DNA of 64,000 bases from Candidatus Villigracilis propinquus (GCA_016714565.1 JADKDM010000005.1:124001-188000); one strand, 5' to 3'; counted from the first letter of the stretch, positions 44,832 to 55,042 are shown. Numbers and translations are program-made. Notes: a model not told the origin generated them from the sequence alone.

Positions 44832-45377
44832 ATGAAAAGTCAAATCCTTTCTGAATACCTCGACCTGATGGATTCACAGCGCGAAGCCGCTTTTATCATT
44901 TTAGGCGGCTTGATGGATTCTCAGCTTTGGGAGAAGCCCGCCCCCGGCGAATGGAGCATCGGCGAGATCCTCGACCATAATTATTTACTCATGGCATCCT
45001 CCTACCCAGCCGTCAATTGGATATGGAAATCCCTTCGCTGGTATGGCCGCCTGAAACGCCACCGTCCGTACATGACCACGATCGAAGACTTGTATCGCAG
45101 CCCGAAATTCCCGCAATGGGTTGGCTTTCTGTGGACGCCGCGCTTCAATCCGCGAAAGCCTGTTTCGTTGGAAAAACTTAAATCTGAAATTCGCGAATTA
45201 CATGCCAACATCCGTGCATTTTATGAAGACAAAGATGAAGATGTGTTGGGAAATTTATATTTATTTGATCCATTGTTCGGCTGGTGCAATTTGATCGTCA
45301 CCCTGCGCATTGGTATTTATCACGACCAATTGCATTTCGATGACGTGATCAAACAAGCCGCAGCATTCCGTACATGA
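44832..45377 (+). CDS. DinB-like four-helix-bundle protein
   Basis: 181 residues. 'PAPGEWSIGEILDHNYLLMA' and 'GIYHDQLHFDDVIKQA' give the His residues that bind a divalent metal in the DinB/YfiT superfamily. Members include thiol-S-transferases and stress proteins. The reaction here is not known. Its stop overlaps the start of the GNAT gene. Confidence 0.85.
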   Translation: MKSQILSEYLDLMDSQREAAFIILGGLMDSQLWEKPAPGEWSIGEILDHNYLLMASSYPAVNWIWKSLRWYGRLKRHRPYMTTIEDLYRSPKFPQWVGFLWTPRFNPRKPVSLEKLKSEIRELHANIRAFYEDKDEDVLGNLYLFDPLFGWCNLIVTLRIGIYHDQLHFDDVIKQAAAFRT

Positions 45378-45912
45378 TTTTGCAGGTTGAACAGGCACGC
45401 GCCGAACACGCCAGCACGTTGACAGAAATAGCAATTTCCGCCAAACGCCATTGGAATTATCCCGAACGCTGGATCGAGATTTGGATTCCCTCTCTCACCA
45501 TTTCCCCAGAATATATTTCCGCGCATGAGACTTGGATGGCAATTGTGGACACAATGCCTGTGGGATTCTATTCACTGCTGGGGGGGGGGGGGGGCCCGGG
45601 GCGGCGGCCGGCGGGGGGGGGGGGGGGGGGGGGCGGGGGGGGGGGGCGTCGCTCCCTCGCAATGACGGAGATTCTTTATGGCTCGATAACCTATGGGTCT
45701 TACCCGGCTTCATGGGACAGGGTATCGGCAAACAGCTATTTCAACATGCGCTGGAAAGAAGCCGCGCGCTCGGCGAATCCGTTTTGAAGATCGAAGCAGA
45801 CCCGAATGCGCAGAGTTTTTATGAGAAAATGGGTGTACGAAAAGTCGGTGAGAGCCATAGCCAAGTGGATGGTCAACCGCGCATCCTGCCAATCATGGAA
45901 ATCAACCTATGA
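45374..45912 (+). CDS. GNAT-family N-acetyltransferase interrupted by poly-G and a repeat fragment
   Basis: The N-terminal part 'MILQVEQARAEHASTLTEIA' to 'VDTMPVGFYSLL' and the C-terminal part 'DSLWLDNLWVLPGFMGQGIG' followed by 'KQLFQHALERSRALG' are clear GNAT halves; 'GQGIGKQL' is the acetyl-CoA loop. They lie in different frames and are separated by a poly-G block (45580-45646) and the tail of a Family-A repeat (45647-45666). Either a repeat has inserted here and failed to assemble, or the junction is wholly artefactual. Gene order (DinB-GNAT-tag with ATGA overlaps at both ends) suggests the gene is intact in the organism. Substrate unknown. Confidence 0.75.
45580..45666. other. Poly-G block joined to a partial Family-A repeat (copy 5)
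   Basis: Two G-runs broken by 'cccgggg' and 'gcggcggccggc', ending at 'cgtcgctccctcgcaatgac', the right end of the Family-A palindrome. It lies within the GNAT gene. Confidence 0.75.
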
Positions 45913-46454
45913 CAACCTACTGCGAATACTGCATCACCCATCCCGAAGATACATTCAATGGAAATTATCACGACACCCAATACGGATTTCCGCTCGACGA
46001 TGATAATGAACTGTTCGAGCGCCTCATCCTTGAGATCAATCAGGCGGGTCTGTCTTGGATCACCATCCTGAAGAAGGCGGATAACTTTCGCAAAGCGTAC
46101 AGTAAATTCAACATCGTGAAGATCGCCAAATATACCGAAGCAGACCGCGTCCGTTTGCTGGAAGATGCGGGCATTATCCGCAACCGATTGAAAGTGAACG
46201 CGGCCATTGTCAACGCGCAGAAGGTATTGGAACTCAAAAAGGAATACGGTTCCTTCAAAAGCTGGCTGGATGCGCATCATCCGCTCACCAAGGACGAGTG
46301 GACAAAATTATTCAAGAAGACATTCATCTTCACCGGCGGCGAGATCGTGAATGAGTTCCTCATGTCCACGGGGTATTTGCCCGGCGCGCACCAGAAGGAT
46401 TGCCCCATTTACAAAAAGGTGGCAGCCCAAAAACCCGCGTGGATGAAAAAGTAA
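45909..46454 (+). CDS. tag: DNA-3-methyladenine glycosylase I
   Basis: Tag excises 3-methyladenine from alkylated DNA. 181 residues. Near the N-terminus 'YCEYC' and at the C-terminus 'GAHQKDCP' supply residues matching the zinc site of the family. 'HDTQYGFPLDDDNELFERLI' and 'QAGLSWITILKKADNFRKAY' are strong Tag signatures. The ATG overlaps the GNAT stop. Confidence 0.92.
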   Translation: MTTYCEYCITHPEDTFNGNYHDTQYGFPLDDDNELFERLILEINQAGLSWITILKKADNFRKAYSKFNIVKIAKYTEADRVRLLEDAGIIRNRLKVNAAIVNAQKVLELKKEYGSFKSWLDAHHPLTKDEWTKLFKKTFIFTGGEIVNEFLMSTGYLPGAHQKDCPIYKKVAAQKPAWMKK

Positions 46455-46484
46455 TCCGCGTTCCCTTGTATACTTGGGGAAACC

Positions 46485-47495
46485 ATGCCGCCCAATTTCA
46501 TCATTGCCGGAAGACTGAACCGCGAATACATCCTGCCGCCATCGGGGAATCCGCTTTTGGATTCTCCCGGTGGAAATTTGCTTTATGCCGCTGGCGGTCT
46601 CGCAGTGTGGGATGCGAATGCCGGACTGGTCGCCCGCGTGGGGGAGGATTATCCGCACCAATGGCTGCGTGACTTTGAAAAACTTGGCTTTGACGTTCGC
46701 GGCATCCACACCCTTCACGAAGAAAAAAATATCGACCTGCGCAGTTTCACCGCGTACACAGAGAATAACGAGCGCAGTCATTCCAATGCGGTTTCGCATT
46801 TTGCCCGCCGCCAGCTTAACTTTCCAAAGGCCTTGCTCGGCTATCAATCCGCGGATGATTCAACCAAAGATGTGCGCGAGTCGGATGTCACTTCTCCCGC
46901 CGCGTTGGATGTGCCAAAAGATTTTCGGGATGTCCGCCATGTGCATATCTGTCCCTTTGACTTTGTCAGCCAGAGTCAGATGGTCAATCTCTTCAAAGGC
47001 GGCTCAGATCAGACCGTCAGCCTGGATCCTGCTCCGAGTTACATGAAGCCACGCTTTTGGCGTGACCTGCGTGTGGTCTTGCAGGGTGTACTGGTCTTCC
47101 AGCCCGCAGAGGAGGAGATGCGCTCCCTCTTTTGGGGTGAGACGGATGACCTGTGGGAGATGGCGCACAAGGTCAGTGAATACGGCCCGCAGATCATTGT
47201 CATCAAACGCGGGGCGCTGGGACAGTTGGTGTATGACGCGGCGGGACATCATCGCTATGAAGTGCCTGCCTATCAATCCCGCATCGCGGACCCAACCGGT
47301 GCGGGCGATGCATTCTGCGGCGGATTCCTGGCTGGCTTCCAAAAGACGAATGACCCGCTCATGGCAGCCTTGCATGGAAGCGTCTCCGCTTCGTTGAAAA
47401 TGGAAGGCAGCGGTCCCTTCTACCCGTTGGACGTTATGCCCGGCCTCGCTGCGGCACGCTTATTTTCATTGAGAGAATTTGCAAGAGAAGTTTAA
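46485..47495 (+). CDS. PfkB-family carbohydrate kinase
   Basis: 336 residues. The C-terminal signature 'ADPTGAGDAFCGGFLAGF' holds the catalytic Asp and anion hole; 'IIVIKRGALGQLVYDA' is the preceding ATP-binding strand. The N-terminal GG motif is 'LLYAAGGLAVWDANAGLVAR'. A long middle section (~75-160) is less typical. The sugar substrate cannot be told. Co-directional with tag. Confidence 0.85.
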   Translation: MPPNFIIAGRLNREYILPPSGNPLLDSPGGNLLYAAGGLAVWDANAGLVARVGEDYPHQWLRDFEKLGFDVRGIHTLHEEKNIDLRSFTAYTENNERSHSNAVSHFARRQLNFPKALLGYQSADDSTKDVRESDVTSPAALDVPKDFRDVRHVHICPFDFVSQSQMVNLFKGGSDQTVSLDPAPSYMKPRFWRDLRVVLQGVLVFQPAEEEMRSLFWGETDDLWEMAHKVSEYGPQIIVIKRGALGQLVYDAAGHHRYEVPAYQSRIADPTGAGDAFCGGFLAGFQKTNDPLMAALHGSVSASLKMEGSGPFYPLDVMPGLAAARLFSLREFAREV

Positions 47496-47506
47496 GTGCG
47501 TAAAAA

Positions 47507-47546
47507 GGGTCTCGATACGCTCGCATAGACGCTCGCTACTCGACCA
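47507..47546. repeat. Inverted repeat 'gggtctcgatacgc' (Family F)
   Basis: gggtctcgatacgctcg ... cgctcgctactcgacc between the kinase and peptidase genes. Confidence 0.7.
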
Positions 47547-47577
47547 ACGCATGCATTACATACCTATGGATTAACTA

Positions 47578-48720
47578 ATGACACTCACAGATCGAGTCCT
47601 CGAACTTGCAATTCAAATTCAGCAGATCCCTGCGCCGACATTTTCAGAAGGTCCGCGCGGCGAGTTTGTGCGCGATCTTTTTCTCAAGGAAAAATTGAAA
47701 GATGTTTCGATGGATTCGCTGGGGAATGTGTTTGCGCGGCTGCCCGGGAAACAGAAAAAAGCCAAAGAGTTGATCGTATCTGCCCATTTGGACACTGTTT
47801 TTCCGCCGAGTATCAACTTGCAGGTTAGGAAAGAAGCGGAGCGCGTCTTCGCCCCGGGCATTGGAGATAACTCCCTCGGCGTCGCGGCGTTGTTCGGCAT
47901 CCTTTGGTCGCTGCGTGAAAGGGACGTGATGCTCACGCATGATGTCTGGTTCGTGGCGAATGTGGGCGAGGAGGGGCTTGGCGACCTGCGCGGGATGCGC
48001 GGCGTGGTGGAGCGTTTCGGCGCGGACGTCCTCGGTTATCTCGTGCTGGAAGGACTCGCGCTTGGGCATGTCTATCATAAGGCCATTGGCGTGAAGCGCT
48101 ATCGCATCATGGCAAAGACGGCGGGCGGACATTCGTGGTCGGATTACGGCCAGCCCTCGGCGGTGCATGAACTGGCTTCGCTGGTGACGCAGTTGACGGC
48201 GTTCCGTTTGCCGCGTGAGCCGCGCACCACGATGAATGTCGGCACGATCAGCGGCGGGACGGGCATCAATGTGCTGGCGGCGGAAGCCAAATGTGAATTG
48301 GACTTGCGCTCGGAAGACCCGAAGGCGTTGACCAAACTTGTCCATCAGGTGGAGGATTTGTTGATCAACGCGAGCCGCGAAGGTGTGAAGATAACAGCCG
48401 AGGTGATCGGTGAACGCCCCGCAGGGGAGATCTCCGTTGAACATCCGTTTGTGCAGCTTGCCGTGGACTGTACCCATGAACAGGGCTTGGATGCCATCCT
48501 CACCGCTGGTTCCACGGATGCGAACATCCCGCTGAGCGAGAATATCCCCGCCGTGGTGATGGGAATCACGACCGGCGGCGGCGCGCATACGGTGAATGAA
48601 TTTATTGATGTGAAGCCGATCGAGTTGGGGATGAACGGGGTGGTGCGGTTTGTGGAGAGGGTGGGGAGTAGAAGTAAGTGGGAAGTAAAAAGTGAGAAGT
48701 GGGGGATATTAGCGATTTGA
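47578..48720 (+). CDS. M20-family metallopeptidase
   Basis: 380 residues. Metal ligands: H in 'LIVSAHLDTVFPP', bridging D in 'PGIGDNSLGVAALFG', catalytic E in 'VANVGEEGLGDLRG' and a late H in 'GGGAHTVNEFI'. A dimerisation domain (~180-290, 'GGHSWSDYGQPSAVHELASL') is inserted. The last ~18 residues ('GSRSKWEVKSEKWG') are encoded by a Family-C array (48661-48706), so the natural C-terminus was probably near 'FVERV'. Dipeptidase or tripeptidase activity is likely. Confidence 0.88.
   Translation: MTLTDRVLELAIQIQQIPAPTFSEGPRGEFVRDLFLKEKLKDVSMDSLGNVFARLPGKQKKAKELIVSAHLDTVFPPSINLQVRKEAERVFAPGIGDNSLGVAALFGILWSLRERDVMLTHDVWFVANVGEEGLGDLRGMRGVVERFGADVLGYLVLEGLALGHVYHKAIGVKRYRIMAKTAGGHSWSDYGQPSAVHELASLVTQLTAFRLPREPRTTMNVGTISGGTGINVLAAEAKCELDLRSEDPKALTKLVHQVEDLLINASREGVKITAEVIGERPAGEISVEHPFVQLAVDCTHEQGLDAILTAGSTDANIPLSENIPAVVMGITTGGGAHTVNEFIDVKPIELGMNGVVRFVERVGSRSKWEVKSEKWGILAI
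48661..48706. repeat. Family-C array at the 3' end of the M20 peptidase gene
   Basis: 'gtggggagtagaagtaagtg', 'ggaagtaaaaagtgagaagt': tandem 7-9 base units within the frame. Confidence 0.75.
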
Positions 48721-48727
48721 TTCAGAC

Positions 48728-49720
48728 TTACTCACACATGATGGTCACAAAATTCGCGTTGTAAATGGTCGCAGGCCCGTGGATGGAGACCAACTGAAAG
48801 GTTGTGTTATCAACATATCCCGCCACCATGCCGGTGGGGACGAGGATGGTGAAGGAATCACTGGTGCTCATCATCTGCCAGGACAGGAATTGCGAGTCGA
48901 ATTTCCATAGCGCGGGAGTTCCGCCGAACAGGCTTGCTGCGTCCGATGCTGCAACGGGACATGCGGCTGGGCCGGGTCCGCGGCGGGTATCGGCCACGGT
49001 TTCGGGCAGGTTCAGCAGGGAGGGCTGTGCGCTGTCTGGGATGAGGTTGAGTAGATTGCCGAGCGAAGAGGGTTGATTCACCACTGGAACAGGCGTGGGG
49101 GTTACCAAACCCAAAAGAACGGGAAGCCTGCCGCTGGCAACCAGCCAGCTTCCAACGGCAAGCGTGACCAGCAGAATGGAAATTCCGGTCACGATCATGA
49201 ATTTTTCACTTTGCTTTTGGATGTCCCGCTCCGCCATCTTTGTCAATCTGGAAAGGATGACGTCCGCCTGTCTTTGGGTGGCACCCGCTTTTTTTAGCGT
49301 GGATTGAACTGCTTGTGGTTTTTCACCCAGTTGGTACATGCGCTGTGCGCGCTCCCAAACTTCCTTGTCAGTGAAGGAGTTGACGGGAGGGGCATCAAAG
49401 GCAACATTCATTTCGGGCAGCGGTATCTTTTTGACGATCGTGCTGATTTCCGCAACATCCACCCAATGGTTATAAAGGGATGGGTCTGTGGATTCGTATT
49501 TATCGGAGATGTATTTGACATGTACAAGCCGGCCCCCATCTTCCACTTCAAAGGATATTTCACAGCTCGCGCAATTTAGATAATCTGGAAAGTTGGGCAG
49601 GTGGACGGATTTCAGTCTCTGCGCTCCGCAGGCCGGACATTTTCCGTTTGAAGCCCAGGCATCGGGAATTTCCCATTTGGGCTTCGGAGTTTGTGAGGGG
49701 TGATTGACTTGGCTTCCCAT
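48728..49720 (-). CDS. Zinc-ribbon single-pass protein with Pro/Thr linker
   Basis: 330 residues from the ATG at 49720. N-terminal zinc ribbon ('GKCPACGAQRL', 'LNCASCEISFEV', ~18-50), a helical region (~105-165), one membrane segment ('FMIVTGISILLVTLAVGSWL', ~170-190), a 'TPTPVPVV' linker, and a C-terminal extracytoplasmic domain of unknown type. No family recognised. Convergent with the M20 peptidase. Confidence 0.65.
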   Translation of the reverse strand: MGSQVNHPSQTPKPKWEIPDAWASNGKCPACGAQRLKSVHLPNFPDYLNCASCEISFEVEDGGRLVHVKYISDKYESTDPSLYNHWVDVAEISTIVKKIPLPEMNVAFDAPPVNSFTDKEVWERAQRMYQLGEKPQAVQSTLKKAGATQRQADVILSRLTKMAERDIQKQSEKFMIVTGISILLVTLAVGSWLVASGRLPVLLGLVTPTPVPVVNQPSSLGNLLNLIPDSAQPSLLNLPETVADTRRGPGPAACPVAASDAASLFGGTPALWKFDSQFLSWQMMSTSDSFTILVPTGMVAGYVDNTTFQLVSIHGPATIYNANFVTIMCE

Positions 49721-49834
49721 AATAATAAAATTGTATCGCTCCAGTTTACGCTGAATCCTTACAATACCCAAACAGGCTATCAAACAATTAAGGGAAAGAT
49801 GGTCGAAAATAAATGTTGCTTCCATTGCTTCACC

Positions 49835-49880
49835 TCGGAAGTCTCACACTGTCCACTGATAACTGCTCACTTCACTGCCC
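49835..49880. repeat. Family-C array
   Basis: 'cacactgtccactgataact', 'gctcacttcactgcc' units in the 165-base gap between the cyclase and zinc-ribbon genes. Confidence 0.65.
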
Positions 49881-49885
49881 CCACG

Positions 49886-51598
49886 TCATTTCAACCCCAA
49901 CACCTCAAACACCTCTATCGGCTGGGTTTTGCCTTTTACGCTCATGTCTGCGTGAGGTTTGGCTTCCACTTCTTTCTTCACACGATCGTAGGCATCCCTG
50001 CTGATGAGGATTTGGGTCTTTGCAGAGTTTTCCTGAATCCGTTTGGCGGTGTTCACACTGTCGCTGATGGCGGTGTATTCGAGGCGTTTCTCGGTGCCGA
50101 TCAAACCGAGGACGGCATCACCGTAATGAATGCCAACGCCAAAGGCGAGGTGCGAGTCCACGGGAAGTTCTTTGTATAAATTCTCCACAGATTCGCGGAT
50201 GGCAAGCGCGGTCTTGACGGCGCGCAGGGTATGGTCGGGTTGGGGCACGGGCGCATTGAACCAGGCCATGATGGCATCGCCCATGAACTTGTCAATGGTG
50301 CCTTCCTGCGCGAGCACGGCTTCGGCCATCGCGGCGAGGTAGCGGTTCAAAATGAAAACCAATTTTTCAGGAGCGAGGCTTTCGCTGTAGGTGGTGAACC
50401 CGCGGATGTCTGCGAAGAGCACGGTGATGTTGGTGCGTTTGCCGCCGAGCTGCAGGCTGTTCGGGTCCAGTTGTTCGATGACGGCGGGGGAGACCATGCG
50501 CTCAAAGAGACGGCGCTGCGCTTCCAACTTCTTTCGTTCTGTGAGGTCGTCGAGGACAATTGCCACGCCTTGAGTTTTCTGTCCTGCATCCTTGAGCGGC
50601 GAGAGGTTCAAGCGCCAGTCCACATTGCCGCGGTTCGGAAGGAAGTGGCTGATCTCAAGATCTACAATGGCTTTGTCGGTGTCGCGGACTTCTGTCAGAT
50701 GCGGGCCAAGCTCACTCGAAACAGAGGCAAGCGTCTCGTTAAGATAATGACCGATGATGTCAATCGAGGCGGCGCCGAGGATATTTTCCGCAGCTTTGTT
50801 GGCAAGCGTCACCTTGTATTGAACATCCGCAGTGATCACGCCGCTGGCAATGGATGCAAAGACGTTGTCCATCAGGTTCTTGAGCGCGGTCACTTCTTCA
50901 AGAGTTTGTTTGAGCGAGGAGAACAGGCGCGCGTTTTCAATGGCAACGGCGGCCTGGTTCGCAAACGCGCCGAGCAGGTCGCGTTCGGTTTCCGCAAAGA
51001 TGCCGGTGCGGATGCGGTTATCGGCATAGATGACGCCGATGAGTTCGTTTTTCACTTTGAGGGGTACGCATAAAATGGAGCGCAGGTTGAATGCCACGAT
51101 GCTTTCCTGCCCTAAAAAGCGCTGGTCTTCCTGTGCGTTGGTGGTGACGATGGCTTCGCCGGTGTCGATCACGCGCTGCACAACCGTGCGGCTGACATTC
51201 TTCTCGGACGAATTGATGGATTCCATTTCCCAATTGCGCCCCATGCGAATGGTCATTTCATTGTTTTCATCGCGCAGCATGAGAAAGCCGCGTTCGGCTT
51301 TGGTCAGGCGCACGATGTTATCCATCACGATACGCAGCACTTCATCGAGTTCGAGGGAGGAATTGATGACCTGCCCCACATCTGCGAGCGCCAGCATATT
51401 GCTGTTCTCACGTTGAAAGGCTTCCATCTTTTCTGCAATTTGAGCCAGCGACGATTGCAGGTTATTAAGATCTTCAACTGTGTTTTTGGGGAGTTTTAAT
51501 TTATTCGCTTCCAATTCAGCACGAATCTTGCCCGCTTGAGCACTGAGGGTTAGCAATTGATCGTGAACTGATCTTGGGCGTGTTTGTTCAGAATTCAT
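49886..51598 (-). CDS. Class III adenylate/guanylate cyclase with GAF and PAS domains
   Basis: 570 residues, no membrane segment. A coiled N-terminus (~1-60), GAF (~75-225, 'ERGFLMLRDENNEMTIRMGR'), PAS (~245-365), then a class III cyclase domain (~385-565). Metal-binding Asps are in 'LFADIRGFTTYSE' and 'FMGDAIMAWF'; the Lys in 'GTIDKFMGD' and Asp in 'AISDSVNTAKRI' favour ATP, the Asn/Arg of the last motif being the transition-state residues. cAMP synthesis is the most likely activity. ATG at 51598 is chosen over an upstream TTG. Confidence 0.9.
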   Translation of the reverse strand: MNSEQTRPRSVHDQLLTLSAQAGKIRAELEANKLKLPKNTVEDLNNLQSSLAQIAEKMEAFQRENSNMLALADVGQVINSSLELDEVLRIVMDNIVRLTKAERGFLMLRDENNEMTIRMGRNWEMESINSSEKNVSRTVVQRVIDTGEAIVTTNAQEDQRFLGQESIVAFNLRSILCVPLKVKNELIGVIYADNRIRTGIFAETERDLLGAFANQAAVAIENARLFSSLKQTLEEVTALKNLMDNVFASIASGVITADVQYKVTLANKAAENILGAASIDIIGHYLNETLASVSSELGPHLTEVRDTDKAIVDLEISHFLPNRGNVDWRLNLSPLKDAGQKTQGVAIVLDDLTERKKLEAQRRLFERMVSPAVIEQLDPNSLQLGGKRTNITVLFADIRGFTTYSESLAPEKLVFILNRYLAAMAEAVLAQEGTIDKFMGDAIMAWFNAPVPQPDHTLRAVKTALAIRESVENLYKELPVDSHLAFGVGIHYGDAVLGLIGTEKRLEYTAISDSVNTAKRIQENSAKTQILISRDAYDRVKKEVEAKPHADMSVKGKTQPIEVFEVLGLK

Positions 51599-51642
51599 AA
51601 AGGATACCAATTAGATGTTGAGAAAGTTTCTCGCCTGTTCTT

Positions 51643-53974
51643 CTAATTGTATCCTAAGATGAAGATTTTTAGACGCGTATATACGGTTTTGTAAAGAATG
51701 TCCCATGCCGCAATGCGGGCGAAGCCGATATTGCCGTTCCGCTTTGTGAACAGAGAGGCTTGATATTCGCGCAGCAGGGTTTCCACCGATCCGGATGCGT
51801 CGGGATGAGTTCCCGAAGGATGCCGGCTCGCTCCTTGGGGTGATGTATGCGGGTTGCTTCGCGTTCATCCAACGCAGGCTGATGTTGATGCTGTGAAAAT
51901 ATTTTGAATGGGGCTGAGAGCGCTCCACAGAGTCCAACGGGTGAGCCATGCGGGAGTCTCCCATCCGTTGCGCTCCACCACGTTCTTGAGGATGGCGGAG
52001 GTTTGTATATTGGGGGCAAAGCGTCTTTTCAGCAGGAAACCGGTCAGGGAACAACAGGCCGGCGTGCCCGCAATGCTGAGTTCGATGATCTGCACGCGTG
52101 TGGGAAAACCGCTGGTTTGCAGTTCAAGCGGTATCGGGGTTTGCGGTTCCTCCTGTGCAAGCGCATCCAACTCGGGTTGATTGTCGAGCGCATCCAGATT
52201 GATGACAGGCTTTTCCTCCCGCGCCACCGGACGGTTCACAGGGTCCTGGTTGCCTGTCGGTTCAAACTCGATCCAGCCATAGCCGGGAAAATATACTTCG
52301 GGCCAGGCGTGCGCATCCTTTTCGCGCACGGTGAAAAAGGTGTTTTGTAAATTGGGTTCGCCCTGCGCAAAACCCACTGCCAACCTCGCTGGAATTCCAA
52401 TGGAGCGCAGCATCAACACTTCTGCGCTGGCGTAATAATTGCAAAAGCCTTGTTTGCTTTCAAATAAGGAAGTAGTCCAACGGATCTTCAGTGCCTTCGG
52501 GAAAGGAAACGACGGTCACATATTCAATATTTGTTCGCAGGTACTCTGTGATGGCCGCTGCCTGGTCATATGGATTTTCAAGATCGGCAGTGATGTCAGA
52601 TGCAAGCGCCTGAATGCGCGGCGAAAAATCCGCGGGCAGCTGTAAATATTTTTCGGTTACCCATTCGGGATATTCAGTACCGGCTTCCTGCAATTCAGGG
52701 ATGATGGGATTGGCGAGCATGGCATTGGTGTGATAGGTTTCCCCCGCTTCCAAATACGGCGACGCCTGCAGCGCCACGATATCCATTTTCTCATCCTCGG
52801 CATTTTCCCCCGGAATGACGGCATGAGCGATGACGGCCGGGTGACTGGTCCACACAGGCTGCGCCGCCGAATACAGGATGGTCTGTCCTTTTAAATAAAC
52901 GCTGAAGGAAAAATTCAAGTTGAAACGCTGTTCCGTGTCAGCGATGTTGAAATCGCCATCCTGCGGAGCGTATTCTGTGTTCTCCAGTTCAGAGGTCTGC
53001 CACCGGTTCTCTTCAAACCGGTCATACACGCGCCCGCGCCAGTACAGGCGTGGAAAATCCTTCGCGGCAAGCGGGGTGTACACCAGAAATGCGATCGCGT
53101 CGCTTTGCTTGGCGCGAGTCCCCAAGGCAAGTACGTTGCGGTAAAAATCACTGGAGGGGACATTGTCCTTCTTTACCGCAGCGAACATGTTATCCATCTG
53201 CTCGTTCTTTGAAAACCAGCTTGCGGAAACCTTCTGCCACGCTTTTCTGGCATTCGCATTGTATGGCAGGGTGTAGGGGACAGTCCACACCACCAGGATC
53301 AACGCCGCCGCACAGACCATGATGATGTTGTTCATGTCCATGCTGCTCTCCGCCGAGACTTGCACTCGTTGCTCCCTCCATTTGACCTGGTCAACGATGT
53401 ATTTTATGCGTCCCAGCAATAGCAGCGCTGAGAACAGGTACGCGCCGAACAGCCAGCTGTAATCGCGGGTGGTGTAATGATTCAGGTAAATAATGAACAT
53501 CAATACCCCGCCCGGTACTGTGGCAGCCAGCGCGTTGGCATGGCGTGTCAATTGGTATCCGCTGAGGAGCGCGGTGAACCAATATGGGATAAATAGCAGC
53601 GCCAAAAAGATCAATGGGTCTTTGACAGGCCTGCCGGCTGCAAATTCACTCATGCCGGTCAGCAGCCTGCCTGCCAGGATCAAAAGCCTATCCCCCAGGT
53701 AGGATTTTTCCTTTGGAAAATCAATATAGCCGAACCATTGCCAGATAAAAACAACCAGCATGTATCCAATGGATAGAAATATTACGCCGCGTTTTTGAAA
53801 TTTACTTTGCCCCAAGGCCAACCCAACGATCAGCCCCAGCAGTGCCACATTGAGGACATGCCCAAGTCCCTCAGACCAGTCCGTGGTTTGCAGCCGCCAA
53901 GCCGAAAAAATGATCATCAAAAATAAAAAGATGGCGGATGGAAGATCCCACCAGCGTGCTCGTGATTTTTCCAT
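51643..53974 (-). CDS. TgpA-like membrane transglutaminase (DUF3488-TGase-DUF4129), several frameshifts
   Basis: About 777 residues when corrected. The N-terminal part holds six to seven membrane segments (~10-230) followed by an extracytoplasmic region. The transglutaminase core has the Cys in 'GFCNYYASAEVLMLRSIGIP' and the His in 'EKDAHAWPEVYFPGYGW'. A further membrane segment and a DUF4129 tail ('ETPAWLTRWTLWSALSPIQN', 'ATRIHHPKERAGILREL', 'LLREYQASLF') follow. One extra T near 52463 interrupts just before the Cys; three missing bases lie between about 51900 and 51790, and two compensating indels near 52050. TgpA relatives act in the periplasm or cell wall. The substrate is unknown. Confidence 0.85.
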
Positions 53975-54045
53975 TCGATGAGTGTACAATAAAGGGCGCG
54001 TGTTCGTCAATTGCGAAGCGCTAAAAAACCCTACTGGAGGACTAT

Positions 54046-55042
54046 ATGCAGACCCTTATTGACGCCGGCATTGCCTTTATTATCGGGCTTCAAGGCTTGG
54101 GGGATTGGTTGACCATTCCCATGCAATTTTTCAGTTACCTCGGCACAGAAGATTTCTTTTTCCTCGTTCTGCCTCTCATTTATTGGAGCATTGACTCTGC
54201 GCTTGGTTTGCGGGTGGGGCTTATCCTTGTAACAAGCAACATGTTCAACTATATGGGCAAACTGCTTTTGCAGGTCCGCGCCCGTATTGGGTGAGTTCGC
54301 ACGTCCGTGCATTATGGTCTGAAACCAGCTTTGGGATTCCGTCGGGCCATGCTCAAAATGCCATGAGTGTTTGGGGCATCATTGCTGCCTATCGCAAACA
54401 AACCTGGGTGTGGGTGGCTGCTATCTTCCTCATCTTTTTATCGGCTTTTCACGTCTGTATCTTGGCGCGCACTTTCCGCATGATGTTTTGCTTGGCTGGG
54501 TCATAGGCGCGGTGCTCGTATGGGCGTTCTCTCGTTTTTGGGACCCTATTGCCGCCTGGCTTGGTACACAGACCTTCGCACAGCAGACGGTGATCGCGTT
54601 CATCGTTTCGATGATCTTTGTCGTGCTGGGGATGTTGGTCGTCTCGCTGCGGAATGGATATCAAGTGCCTGCACTGTGGATCGATAATGCGCTTCTTGCC
54701 GGGGACGTGATGCCTGCTCCGGTGGACCCGAACGGAGTCTTCACCTCAGCCGGGACGGTCTTTGGGCTGGGCTTTGGTCTCGCGTGGATCGTGTCACTCG
54801 GAGGGTATCAGGCCACAGGTCCGGTTTGGATGCGCGCTCTTCGTTATGTCATCGGCCTGGTCGGCATCCTTATCCTATGGATGGGGTTGGGACAGGTATT
54901 CCCTCGCGGTGATGGTTTGCTTGTGTATTCATTGCGCTTCATCCGCTATGCGTTGGTGGGGTGGTGGGTGACAGGCGGCGCGCCTTGGCTGTTTATTCGT
55001 TTCAAGATAGTTGAAGACGGCAGACATAAATCTTCAATCTGA
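54046..55042 (+). CDS. PAP2-family phosphatase, two frameshifts
   Basis: 332 residues (corrected) and about eight membrane segments. The PAP2 triad of motifs is complete after correction: Kx6RP ('KLLFAGPRPYW'), PSGH ('FGIPSGHAQNAMSVWG') and SRx5Hx3D ('SRLYLGAHFPHDVLLGW'). A missing T near 54272 and one near 54434 break the frame. The family removes phosphate from lipid phosphates such as phosphatidate or undecaprenyl diphosphate. The ~150-residue membrane tail is longer than usual. Divergent from tgpA. Confidence 0.88.

Noticed and set aside
45495..45787. Gly-rich or Pro-rich proteins across the second poly-G block
   Set aside because: Result of the same artefact; true GNAT text lies on both sides.
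47644..48588. 314-codon open frame opposite the M20 peptidase
   Set aside because: Shadow of a gene with clear metal ligands on the other strand; composition is atypical.
50231..51073. 280-codon plus-strand frame opposite the cyclase
   Set aside because: Antisense shadow; no motif, and the cyclase frame is complete on the minus strand.
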